The position numbers and the translations under genes are program-made. Positions 18,183 through 26,078 of a DNA stretch of 64,000 nt are shown in pieces (the first letter of the stretch is position 1; each line of letters begins with the position of its first letter). The stretch lies in contig NZ_BSOS01000090.1 in assembly GCF_030160635.1 (NCBI RefSeq), positions 124,001-188,000 on the forward strand, given 5' to 3'. The notes below the pieces were generated by a model. That model did no database searches. It was given only the letters and a program-made list of their open reading frames with translations, and was not told the origin of the DNA. The stretch comes from Acidocella aquatica. GTDB taxonomy: Bacteria; Pseudomonadota; Alphaproteobacteria; Acetobacterales; Acetobacteraceae.

Positions 18183-19223
18183 CTAGGAGATGTCAGGATC
18201 GATCCTGACCATCAGCTTGCCGGTATGCCCGCCACCGGGCGCAAACAGGCTGTGGAAGGCGCTCAACGTGTTCTCGATCCCTTCGCGCACATCAACATCA
18301 TAGACCAGCTGACCGGAGCGAATCCAAGCGGACAGGGCGTTAACAGCCTCGGCGGCGCGCGGAAAATAATCGAGCACCAGGAAGCCCTCGATCGTCGCGC
18401 GGCACATGAGAATTTTGGTCAGATCAACACCCAGCGGCCGCTCTTTGGCATTATACTGCGATATCATCCCGCAAAGCATGACCCGCCCGCGCATGGCGAT
18501 ATTCTCGATGACGGCATTGCCGATCTCACCGCCGACATTCTCAAAATACATATCCACGCCGCCCCCGCCATCCGCACGCGGCGGCGCCAGCTCCGCCAGG
18601 CGCGCGGCGACGTTCTCGCTCTTGTAATCGATGGTTTCATCGAAGCCAAAGCGGGTTTTGAGATGCCGGCATTTTTGCGCGCCACCGGCAATGCCGATCA
18701 CGCGGCAACCCATAATTTTGCCAATCTGCCCGACGATCGAGCCCACGGCCCCCGCCGCCGCCGAGACCACCAGGGTTTCACCAGCCTTGGGTTTGCCAAC
18801 TTCAAGAAGGCCGAAATAAGCGGTAATCCCGGTGGCACCCAGCACGCTCATCCACGCGCTCAGCGGCACGCCCTCCACCGGCGTCACGCGCCCTACCTCG
18901 CCTGGGGTGAAGAGATGATATTCCGCCCAGCCGCCAAGCCCCGCCACCAGATCGCCCGGCACAAACCCCTCGGCCGCCGAGGCCTCGACTGTGCCGATGA
19001 TGCCGCCATACATCGGCCCCCCAAGCGGCACGGGCGGCATATAGCTTGGCTCATCCTTCATCCATAGACGGTTGGCGGGATCGAGCGAAAGATAGGCGGT
19101 GCGGACCAGCATCTGCCCAGGCCCAGGCACCGGTTTCGGCTTTTCCTCAAAACGCAGGCACGCATCAACGTCATCGCCAACCGGGCGGCGGATTAAAGTC
19201 CATTGCTTATTGGTTGCAGGCAT
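18183..19223 (-). CDS. Zinc-less MDR oxidoreductase (CurA/PTGR-like)
   Basis: The 346-residue protein has the leukotriene B4 dehydrogenase/CurA layout: SLDPANRLWMKDEPSYMPPVPLG in the N-terminal part, then SAAAGAVGSIVGQIGKIMGCRVIGIAGG as the NADPH-binding Rossmann motif, and YFENVGG. No structural or catalytic zinc ligands are present. Such enzymes reduce the double bond of enones or 2-alkenals. ATG 19223 is chosen over the GTG just before it because AGGGG lies seven bases upstream. It is the last gene of the E1-E2-synthetase operon, 18 bases after the acyl-CoA synthetase. A paralog sits at 43126-44175. Confidence 0.9.
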   Translation of the reverse strand: MPATNKQWTLIRRPVGDDVDACLRFEEKPKPVPGPGQMLVRTAYLSLDPANRLWMKDEPSYMPPVPLGGPMYGGIIGTVEASAAEGFVPGDLVAGLGGWAEYHLFTPGEVGRVTPVEGVPLSAWMSVLGATGITAYFGLLEVGKPKAGETLVVSAAAGAVGSIVGQIGKIMGCRVIGIAGGAQKCRHLKTRFGFDETIDYKSENVAARLAELAPPRADGGGGVDMYFENVGGEIGNAVIENIAMRGRVMLCGMISQYNAKERPLGVDLTKILMCRATIEGFLVLDYFPRAAEAVNALSAWIRSGQLVYDVDVREGIENTLSAFHSLFAPGGGHTGKLMVRIDPDIS

Positions 19224-19241
19224 CACAATTCCCCTTGGCCG

Positions 19242-21329
19242 TCAGATTTGCGCGCTGATCAGCGCATCGACAATTACCGCCCCCTGCCCGTTCGGGCGCA
19301 CGAGAACCGGGTTGATTTCAACATCGCGCAGGGCAGACCCCGCTTGCATCACCATATCGGAGAGCTTCAACATCACATCGATCAACGCCTCCTCATCAGC
19401 AGGCTTGGCGCCGCGGAAGCCGGTGAGCAGCGGGTGCGCCTTCAACTCCAGCAACATCTCGCACGCGATATCGCGATTGATGGGCAACAGGCGCAGCGAA
19501 ATATCCTGGTACAACTCGGTCAGCACGCCGCCGAGGCCCGCGGTCAGCACCGGGCCGAAAACCGGGTCACGTGTGACGCCAAGCAGCATGCCGACACCTT
19601 CGCTAACCTGCTGCTGAACCGTCACACCTTCAATGCGCGCCGCGGGCAGCGCCTTGCGCGCCGATTCCGTAACGATCACGAAAGCTTCGCGTGCGGCCTC
19701 AGGCGTTTTCAAATCCAGCCGCACGCCGCCAACCTCGGTCTTATGCAGAATATCGGCGCTCAATATCTTCACCACGACCGGGCAGCCCAGCTCCGCCGCC
19801 ATCGCCGCCGCTTCATCGGCCGTGGTGGCGATGCGCTCTTCCACCACAGGCAGACCGTAGCGTTTGAGGAATGATTTTGCCTCCGCCTCGTTCAGTGTCC
19901 TATAAGGGGCGGTGGAGAGCGGCGCGTGCGGCACGGGGACCCAGGCGGGCTTGTGTGAGCGGGCCGCCCAGTCGAGATAGCCGCCGAGCGCGCGCGCCGT
20001 CTGGCCAATTTCAGGCAGCACGGCCACACCTGCGGCCTCCAGCTCGGCCACGCGTTCCGCGCCGGTCGGGTCAATCGCCACCAACAGCTTGCCCGTCCTT
20101 CCGGCCGCCTCGATAAGTGCCGGGGCCACCAGATCAAGCAGATAGCCCATGATGTAGAACACGATGCAATCCAGCGCATCGGTCTCGAGCAGCGCGTTCA
20201 ACGCGGCGGTGAAAAAGCTGAGATCATTGGTCACCTGCCCGGTCAGATCAACCGGGTTGGTCCACATGCCGTAACTCGGCAGCAGCGCCGCGAGCTTCGT
20301 CTGCACTTCAGCGGGGAGCGTGGGAATTTCCAGCCCCGCTTCGGCGAAACGGTCAGAGAGAATGGCGCACCCGGCCCCCGAGACGGAGACGATGCAGGTA
20401 CGCAGCCCGGCGGGCCGCCGGCCTGTGCGCCAAAGGCGGGCGAGGTCGATGATCTGTCCCGGATCGCCACCCACCGCTGCCCCGGCCTGGCGAAGTGCTG
20501 CCTTGTAGACAATGGCGTTGCCGGCCATCGCCGCCGTGTGCGAGGCCGCCGCCTCGGCCGCTTTTTCGGAATCGCCTACTTTGAGCAGAAACAACGGCTT
20601 GGCCTGTTCGCGCATCCGCGCGGCGGTCGCCAGAAAACGCGGGCCGTCGCGCAGCTGCTCAACATAGCCGAGCACCGCTTTTGTTCCCGGATCATCAGCA
20701 AGATACTCAAGATATTCCGAAAACTCGACGCACGCCTCGTTGCCGGTGTTGGCAAAGCAGGAATAGCCAAGCCCGGCGCGCGCGCCCATCACCATGAAAA
20801 TGGCGGCCATGTTGCCACTTTGCGCGATCACCCCAACCGGCCCGGCCGGCTGCGGCGTCTCAAAACCCTTCAGGAAGGTGGCGAAAAGCTGCGTGCTGAA
20901 ATTGGCATGGCCAAGACAATTCGGCCCCGAGATGACCATGCCGGTCTCGCGCGCGAATTCAACCACCTCGCGCTGCAACGCCTCGCCCTGCTCGGTATGT
21001 TCCTCGGCGAAACCCGAAGCAAACAGCACGGCAGCGGGTATGCCCTTGGCATGGGCAGCGCGCAGGGTCTGCAGGGTCTCGCTCGCGCGCACCGCCAGCA
21101 CCGCGAGATCCGGCGTGAAGGGCAGCGAGGCGATATCAGGATGGCAGGGAAACCCCTCGATCTCCCGATAGCGCGGATTGACGAGGGCCAGGCGGTCAGG
21201 GCCAAACCCCAGGCGCAGCGCGGTATTAACCGGAATCCCGCCGGTGCGCTCATAATTCTGGCTGGCCCCTACGATGACGAGAGTCTTGGCATCGAAGAGC
21301 GGACTAAGCTTGTGGGACATCGCGTTCAA
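19242..21329 (-). CDS. Acyl-CoA synthetase, NDP-forming (acetate--CoA ligase family)
   Basis: The 695-residue protein has, in order, a CoA-binding Rossmann domain (LVIVGASQNYERTGGIPV), succinyl-CoA-ligase-like domains with ISGPNCLG and the SHTAAMAG loop, and a C-terminal ATP-grasp domain (LKRYGLPVVEE, then ELGCPVVVKILS and INPVLV). This single-chain order is that of ADP-forming acyl-CoA synthetases, which couple acyl-CoA and nucleotide through a phospho-His. A TTG start is kept because GAGG lies six bases before it; an ATG three codons later is an alternative with weaker spacing. It sits eight bases after E2, which suggests it uses or salvages the acyl product of the dehydrogenase. The substrate is unknown. 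Confidence 0.88.
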   Translation of the reverse strand: MNAMSHKLSPLFDAKTLVIVGASQNYERTGGIPVNTALRLGFGPDRLALVNPRYREIEGFPCHPDIASLPFTPDLAVLAVRASETLQTLRAAHAKGIPAAVLFASGFAEEHTEQGEALQREVVEFARETGMVISGPNCLGHANFSTQLFATFLKGFETPQPAGPVGVIAQSGNMAAIFMVMGARAGLGYSCFANTGNEACVEFSEYLEYLADDPGTKAVLGYVEQLRDGPRFLATAARMREQAKPLFLLKVGDSEKAAEAAASHTAAMAGNAIVYKAALRQAGAAVGGDPGQIIDLARLWRTGRRPAGLRTCIVSVSGAGCAILSDRFAEAGLEIPTLPAEVQTKLAALLPSYGMWTNPVDLTGQVTNDLSFFTAALNALLETDALDCIVFYIMGYLLDLVAPALIEAAGRTGKLLVAIDPTGAERVAELEAAGVAVLPEIGQTARALGGYLDWAARSHKPAWVPVPHAPLSTAPYRTLNEAEAKSFLKRYGLPVVEERIATTADEAAAMAAELGCPVVVKILSADILHKTEVGGVRLDLKTPEAAREAFVIVTESARKALPAARIEGVTVQQQVSEGVGMLLGVTRDPVFGPVLTAGLGGVLTELYQDISLRLLPINRDIACEMLLELKAHPLLTGFRGAKPADEEALIDVMLKLSDMVMQAGSALRDVEINPVLVRPNGQGAVIVDALISAQI

Positions 21330-21337
21330 ATGAAACC

Positions 21338-22639
21338 TCAGACCAGAAGGGAGAGCGGCGCTTCGACACGCGCCTTGAAATCAGCCAGGAACTGGGCGCC
21401 AAGCGCGCCGTCGATCGCGCGGTGGTCGCAGGAGAGCGTGACTGAGAGCACCGTCACAAAGCCAACGCCGCCATCCTTGGTCTCACGCGCCTCGCGCCGG
21501 GTCGCGCCCACCGCGAGGATGCCACCCTGCGGCGGGTTGATGATCGCCTCGAACTGCCGCACGCCGAACATGCCGAGATTTGAAACAGTGAAGGTGCCAC
21601 CTTGCATGTCATCGCTCTGCAGGCCCCGCCCCCGGGCCTTTAGCGCCAGATCGCGCGCCGCGGCGGAGAGGACGGACAGGGAAAGATTGGCGGCATCGCG
21701 GATGACCGGCACAAGCAGGCCACCCTCAATGGAAACGGCGACGCCCAGATCCACCCGCGCGAAACGGCGGATGCCCTCGGGCGTGAAATGCACATTCATA
21801 TCCGGGCAAGCGGTAAGACTCTTTGCCGCCGCGCAGAGCAGGAAATCATTGACCGAGAGTTTCGTTGCGCTGGCTGGCGTATTCACCTCCGCGCGCAATG
21901 CCAGCAACCGGTCCATCTCCACATCCATCGTCAGGTAGAAATGCGGGATGGTTTGCTTTGCCGCCTGCAACGTGTTGGCGATGGCGCGGCGCATGCCGCT
22001 CAGGGGCAACAGCTCATCGCGCTGGGCCGCAACACCAATCTTGGGGGATACGGGCGCGATCGCGCTAGCGCCGGGCTCGATGTCCTCCCAGGTAATGCGG
22101 CCCTGACGGCCGGTGCCGGTGATGCCCGCCAGCGAGATACCCAGTTCGGCGGCACGCTTCAAGGCTCTTGGCGTCGCAAGGGGCGTCACCGCCGCGGCCT
22201 GCACATCAGCCTGGCGTATCCGCGCGCCATCCGGCGTGAGGCTGGCCAGGTCAACGCCAAGCTCAACCGCCGCGCGCTTGGCAAGCGGCGTCGCCTTGGG
22301 CGCGGCTGGCGGCACCTGCGGCGCAATCACCGGCTCAGACATCGCGGCGCCGGTTTTCTGGGCTATGAAGGCATCAATTCCGGCGGCGCTCGTACCTGCC
22401 GGCGCAACCACTGCCAGCAAGGCCCCAACGGGGTAAACCTCGCCCGTCCTGCCAATCAGCCGGGCCACCACGCCATCGTCCTCGCACTCAAGCGTGTTGA
22501 CGATCTTGGCGGTCTCAATATCCGCAAGCTCGGCGCCCTTGGCAACGGCATCGCCTTCGGCCACATGCCATGCGGCAAGCTGCCCCTCGGTCATTTCCAA
22601 TCCCCATTTGGGCATGGTCACGGCAAATATTTCCGACAT
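21338..22639 (-). CDS. 2-oxoacid/acetoin dehydrogenase E2 acyltransferase with two E1/E3-binding-like modules
   Basis: The 433 residues contain one lipoyl domain with Lys45 in DIETAKIVNTLE. Then come two peripheral-subunit-binding-like modules (about 116-148, TPLAKRAAVELGVDLASL, and about 154-187, TPRALKRAAELGISLAGI). The catalytic domain ends in CDHRAIDGALGAQFL with His406 and Asp410. The second module keeps the conserved GTGRQGRIT; the first has PDGARIRQADV. E2 transfers the acyl group from lipoate to CoA. It follows E1alpha and E1beta in the same operon. No E3 (dihydrolipoamide dehydrogenase) gene is present, so a shared E3 must be used. Confidence 0.9.
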   Translation of the reverse strand: MSEIFAVTMPKWGLEMTEGQLAAWHVAEGDAVAKGAELADIETAKIVNTLECEDDGVVARLIGRTGEVYPVGALLAVVAPAGTSAAGIDAFIAQKTGAAMSEPVIAPQVPPAAPKATPLAKRAAVELGVDLASLTPDGARIRQADVQAAAVTPLATPRALKRAAELGISLAGITGTGRQGRITWEDIEPGASAIAPVSPKIGVAAQRDELLPLSGMRRAIANTLQAAKQTIPHFYLTMDVEMDRLLALRAEVNTPASATKLSVNDFLLCAAAKSLTACPDMNVHFTPEGIRRFARVDLGVAVSIEGGLLVPVIRDAANLSLSVLSAAARDLALKARGRGLQSDDMQGGTFTVSNLGMFGVRQFEAIINPPQGGILAVGATRREARETKDGGVGFVTVLSVTLSCDHRAIDGALGAQFLADFKARVEAPLSLLV

Positions 22640-22651
22640 ATCTTCCCTCTC

Positions 22652-23665
22652 CTAGCGGCTGGCCATGGTGGCGAGCGCTGCCTGGATGATTTTTTCCGGT
22701 GACGGAATATAAAGACTCTCAAGATCGTTCGCGAAGGGCACCGGCGTGTGTGGCGCCGTAACCTGGCGCACCGGCGCCTTGAGATAGCCAAAGGCGCGCT
22801 CGGCCACCATCGCGGCAACATCCGCGGCAAGCGAGCAGCGCGGCGGCGATTCATCGACCACCACCAGCCGGCCCGTGGCGCGCACGCTCTCCAGGATCAT
22901 ATCCTCATCCAGCGGCGAGGTCGTGCGCGGATCTATCACATCGCAATGGATGCCCTGAGCCGCCAACTTGTCCGCCGCCGCGCGCGCGAAGTTCACCATG
23001 CGCGCGAAGGCGACGATGGTCACGTCGTCGCCCGAACGCACCAGCGCCGCCTCGCCGAACGGCAACGCATAGGGCTCATCGGGAACTTCACAGGATTCGC
23101 CATAGAGCATCTTATGCTCAAGGAAGATCACTGGATCGTCGTCGCGGATCGCGGCGATCATCAGCCCCTTCGCGTCATAGGCGTTGGAGGGGGTCACCAC
23201 CTTGATTCCGGGAATGGCGGTGAAGAGCGGATAGAGCGTCTGCGAATGCTGCGCGGCCGCGCCCATGCCGGCTCCCATAGTCATGCGGATGACCAGCGGA
23301 GCCTTCGCGTTAGGCCCGAACATGTAACGGAATTTTGCCGCCTGATTGAGTATCTGGTCAAAGCAGACGCCGACAAAATCGGCAAACATGATCTCGGCCA
23401 CGGGACGCAGCCCCGCCAGTGCCGCACCGTTGGCTGCACCAATAATGGCGGCTTCCGAAATGGGCGTATCGATCACCCGCGCCTCGCCAAAACGCGGCAA
23501 CAGGCCTTTGGTGAGGCCAAACACACCACCCGCCGCCTCGCGCTGGCCAGACGTTCCGCCAGCCCCGCCCGAGACATCCTCACCCAGAACAATCACCCTG
23601 GAATCGCGCGCCATTTCCTGATGCAGGGCTTCGTTGATAGCCTCTCGCATTGTCTTGATCGACAT
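22652..23665 (-). CDS. Dehydrogenase E1 component, beta subunit (AcoB-like)
   Basis: The 337-residue protein has the transketolase pyrimidine-binding domain at its N terminus (REAINEALHQEMARDSRVIVLGEDV). GGVFGLTKGLLPRFGEARVIDTPISEAAIIG follows, and a C-terminal transketolase domain with VVVDESPPRCSLAADVAAMV. This is the E1beta fold that completes the thiamine diphosphate site at the alpha/beta interface. The length and the GGAGGTSGQREAAGGVFG insertion resemble acetoin dehydrogenase beta subunits. Branched-chain or other 2-oxoacid specificity is not excluded. It lies 11 bases after E1alpha and 12 before E2. Confidence 0.92.
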   Translation of the reverse strand: MSIKTMREAINEALHQEMARDSRVIVLGEDVSGGAGGTSGQREAAGGVFGLTKGLLPRFGEARVIDTPISEAAIIGAANGAALAGLRPVAEIMFADFVGVCFDQILNQAAKFRYMFGPNAKAPLVIRMTMGAGMGAAAQHSQTLYPLFTAIPGIKVVTPSNAYDAKGLMIAAIRDDDPVIFLEHKMLYGESCEVPDEPYALPFGEAALVRSGDDVTIVAFARMVNFARAAADKLAAQGIHCDVIDPRTTSPLDEDMILESVRATGRLVVVDESPPRCSLAADVAAMVAERAFGYLKAPVRQVTAPHTPVPFANDLESLYIPSPEKIIQAALATMASR

Positions 23666-23676
23666 CGACGATCTCC

Positions 23677-24651
23677 TCAGTAACTGGCGTAAACGTTGGT
23701 CAGAAGCTCGGCCGGCGTATGCCCGCGCCCAGCTTTCGCAGCCACCACTGAATGGTCGACCAGCGCCCTGATTTCCACCTCGATTCCATCAAGATCACCC
23801 GCGGTGAGAAGACCGGCTTCCGTCACGCGCCGGCGGAAGTTCTGCAGGCAGTCATTTTCGGCGCGCAGCCTCTCTACTTCGCCCGGCGCGCGGTAGAGCA
23901 TCGGGTCACCCTCGAAATGTCCATAATAACGCGTCGTTTGCGCATAAACGGCCGTGGGGCCACCGCCATTGCGCGAAATTTCCAGCGCCTGGCGCACCGC
24001 GTCATAAACCGAGAAAAGATCGAATCCATCCGCTTCAAACACGGGAATGCCAAAACCGCGTATGCGCTGCACAGGATCCTTCGCGCCGGTAGAGTAACTG
24101 CCCCCCGTGTGCTCCGAATAGCCGTTCATTTCGAACATAAACACTTTTGGCACTTGCAAAACGACCGCGAGATTCATGGCCTCGAACACCGTGCCCTGAT
24201 TGGCCGCGCCATCTCCGGTGAAAGAGGCGGCCACAGAGCCATCGCCACGCATCTTGCAAGCAATCGCGGCACCTACGGCAATGGGCTGCCCGCCGCCGAC
24301 AATGCCGTTCGCGCCAAGCATGCCCTTGGTAACATCGGCAATATGCATCGAACCGCCCTTGCCATTGCAAAGCCCGTCGGCACGGCCATAAATTTCCAGC
24401 ATCATGGCGGGAATGTCGCAGCCCTTGGCAATGCAATGACCATGGCCGCGATGGGTACTGATGATATAGTCCCGCTCTGTCAGCTGTTCACACAACCCCA
24501 CCGCCACCGCTTCCTGGCCGGCATAAAGATGTAAAAATCCCGGGATTTCACCTTTGGGATTTTCAATATGCAGACGCTCCTCGAACTCCCTGATTTTCAC
24601 CATGCTGCGAAAAGCCTGGAGCAATTGTTCACGGCTCAGTTGCATGCGCAT
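23677..24651 (-). CDS. Dehydrogenase E1 component, alpha subunit (AcoA-like)
   Basis: The 324-residue protein carries the thiamine-diphosphate motif GDGAANQGTVFEAMNLA and the typical STHRGHGHCIAKG and GKGGSMHIAD blocks. Its phosphorylation-loop equivalent is HTGGSYSTGAKDP. It resembles acetoin:DCPIP oxidoreductase alpha subunits. The start is ambiguous: ATG at 24651 or a second ATG two codons later. Both lie inside a short overlapping frame at 24636-24695 that has a much stronger ribosome site, so translational coupling to that leader is possible. This is the first enzyme of a leftward operon E1alpha-E1beta-E2-acyl-CoA synthetase-MDR. TTGTATA-type sites lie about 120-140 bases upstream. Confidence 0.92.
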   Translation of the reverse strand: MRMQLSREQLLQAFRSMVKIREFEERLHIENPKGEIPGFLHLYAGQEAVAVGLCEQLTERDYIISTHRGHGHCIAKGCDIPAMMLEIYGRADGLCNGKGGSMHIADVTKGMLGANGIVGGGQPIAVGAAIACKMRGDGSVAASFTGDGAANQGTVFEAMNLAVVLQVPKVFMFEMNGYSEHTGGSYSTGAKDPVQRIRGFGIPVFEADGFDLFSVYDAVRQALEISRNGGGPTAVYAQTTRYYGHFEGDPMLYRAPGEVERLRAENDCLQNFRRRVTEAGLLTAGDLDGIEVEIRALVDHSVVAAKAGRGHTPAELLTNVYASY

Positions 24652-24695
24652 CTCGCCCCGCTGGCCACACCCAGCTGCTCAATTTTAGTTTTCAT
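24636..24695 (-). CDS. Possible 19-codon leader peptide overlapping E1alpha
   Basis: ATG at 24693-24695 follows GGGAGGGAGCGAATAGA, the strongest Shine-Dalgarno near this operon. It encodes MKTKIEQLGVASGARCACN, then stops at 24636, inside the E1alpha start region and in another frame. It could be a coupling leader that delivers ribosomes to E1alpha. It could also be the true N terminus of E1alpha after a frameshift, since the main frame begins with a weak site. The sequence alone does not decide. Confidence 0.35.
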   Translation of the reverse strand: MKTKIEQLGVASGARCACN

Positions 24696-24769
24696 TCTAT
24701 TCGCTCCCTCCCACGCGCCTGTATATTTGTTCTGGCGCAAGCGGCACTGTATCTATGAGGCCGGTTTTA

Positions 24770-24793
24770 ATATACAAAAATGCCGTTGTATAT
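24770..24793. promoter_or_regulatory. Inverted TTGTATA half sites between E1alpha and ferredoxin genes
   Basis: TATACAA (24770-24776) and TTGTATATA (24785-24793) face each other across eight bases in the divergent gap. They are further variants of the shared palindrome. The right copy is only 24 bases before the ferredoxin start, so binding there should block that gene. Confidence 0.5.
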
Positions 24794-24816
24794 ATATAAA
24801 AATGGCCAAGGTTTGT

Positions 24817-25185
24817 ATGGTAGCAAAAATTTTGTTCGACGGCACAAAAAAATCAGCCCTGGGGGAGTGGCATGAAGCCGCGGCAAGCACCGATTTGGCC
24901 GAGGGGCAAGGGTTGCAGGTGCAAAGAGGGCACGACCGGATTTATTTGTGCCGCTCGCAGGGCTTTGCCCATGCGGTTGAGGACCGCTGCACACATGGCG
25001 AGGCCGCTTTTTCTGAATCAGGGCGCGTCAGGAGCGGTTTTCTGCTCTGCCTTGCGCACGGCGCCCGATTCGATTTGGCGAGCGGGCGTTGCCTGGGGGC
25101 GATGCGCTGCCCCCAGTTGAGGCGGTGGCGTGTGCTGGAAGAAAATGGCGCGATTTTTTTAGGCGAGGAATACCCGCCAGGCTGA
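24817..25185 (+). CDS. Rieske [2Fe-2S] ferredoxin
   Basis: The 122-residue protein has one Rieske cluster site: Cys58-Thr-His60 and Cys78-Leu-Ala-His81, with 17 residues between, in the bphF/naphthalene-dioxygenase ferredoxin arrangement. Such ferredoxins carry electrons from a reductase to Rieske oxygenase alpha subunits. Four such oxygenase subunits are in this window, three of them just downstream. The start at 24817 is chosen because AAGG precedes it; an ATG five codons earlier lacks a site. It stands alone on the plus strand, convergent with the GntR gene (five-base gap). No ferredoxin reductase gene was found in the window. Confidence 0.85.
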   Translation: MVAKILFDGTKKSALGEWHEAAASTDLAEGQGLQVQRGHDRIYLCRSQGFAHAVEDRCTHGEAAFSESGRVRSGFLLCLAHGARFDLASGRCLGAMRCPQLRRWRVLEENGAIFLGEEYPPG

Positions 25186-25190
25186 AAAAT

Positions 25191-25925
25191 TCACGCCGCC
25201 GGCTTGGACACACGGGAAGGCGCCGGCTTGGAAATACGAACAGGTTCCGGCTCCGGTCTCGCCGCGGGAACAGGCGACGGCTCGGAGCGCAAGAGATATT
25301 CAGCCAATACATCGCCATGAATGGTCGCATGCTGGCGCAGCAATTCGTAGGCGAGATCACCGTCCTGGCGCTCAAATGCGCCCATCAGCGTGCAATGGTC
25401 GTGATAATCCTGCTCCGCTTTGCCGGGATAGAACAAATGCGTGCGAAAATAGCCAAGCAAACGCAGGCCGTAATTATGGGTTGTATCAAACATATAATTA
25501 TTGCGCGCGAGACGCATTATGTAGACATGAAAATCAGTGTTCATATCGGCATAAGCGTGGATGTCGCCCTTGCCCAGGAGCGACTCCATCTTTTTATGGA
25601 TGGCGCGCAGTTCACGCAGATTATCCGGCGTCATGCGGCGCGCCGCGTATTTCCCGCAAATCCCCGACAATTCAGCGGTGAATTCAAACATCTGCACCAT
25701 CTCGCGCAGGCCGAGGTTGGGCACGAACGCGCCCTGGCGCGGCCGTTTTTCGAGAAGCCCATCCTGCACCATCTGCAAAACCGCCTCACGCACCGGCGTG
25801 CGTGAGACTTCAAGCCGCGTGGCCACGCTATCCTCATCAACACGCGAACCAGGCGGCAGCTTTCCGCTGGCCATCTCATTCTCTAGTATCTCGCGGACTC
25901 GCTGGGCTTGGGTCTTACGGCTCAC
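25191..25925 (-). CDS. GntR family regulator, FadR/FCD subfamily
   Basis: The 244 residues begin with a GntR winged helix (RVREILENEMASGKLPPGSRV, then VATRLEVSRTPVREAVLQMV and GAFV). An FCD all-helical effector domain follows, whose metal ligands are visible as Asp and His in NTDFHVYI, His in DHCTLMG and His in HATIHGD. The last 30 residues are a Pro-rich tail with the repeated RxSKPA motif, unusual for the family. FCD regulators bind short palindromes of the TnGTnnnACnA type, and TTGTATACAA in this window fits that form. Its position inside the oxygenase cluster makes it the best candidate for regulating the sites listed here. The effector is unknown, probably an organic acid or acyl-CoA. 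Confidence 0.93.
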   Translation of the reverse strand: MSRKTQAQRVREILENEMASGKLPPGSRVDEDSVATRLEVSRTPVREAVLQMVQDGLLEKRPRQGAFVPNLGLREMVQMFEFTAELSGICGKYAARRMTPDNLRELRAIHKKMESLLGKGDIHAYADMNTDFHVYIMRLARNNYMFDTTHNYGLRLLGYFRTHLFYPGKAEQDYHDHCTLMGAFERQDGDLAYELLRQHATIHGDVLAEYLLRSEPSPVPAARPEPEPVRISKPAPSRVSKPAA

Positions 25926-26078
25926 GGCTGGTTGTCACTCCTGGGTTGATCGCTCGGTTCACAATCTGGCTACACCGAGCGCCCCCGCTTGTCATCGGTT
26001 TATTTTACACTCTCCAAAAAATACACACACACCCGATTTTTTCGGGTTTATATATAACTTCTGATATATTTCATCCGC

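Noticed and set aside
20538-21938. Plus-strand open frame of 466 codons
   Set aside because: It overlaps the acyl-CoA synthetase and E2 genes on the other strand and shows no domain.
21338-24651. Pyruvate dehydrogenase complex
   Set aside because: E1alpha/E1beta blocks and gene order are closer to acetoin-type enzymes, and the operon partner genes are catabolic; the exact substrate was left open.
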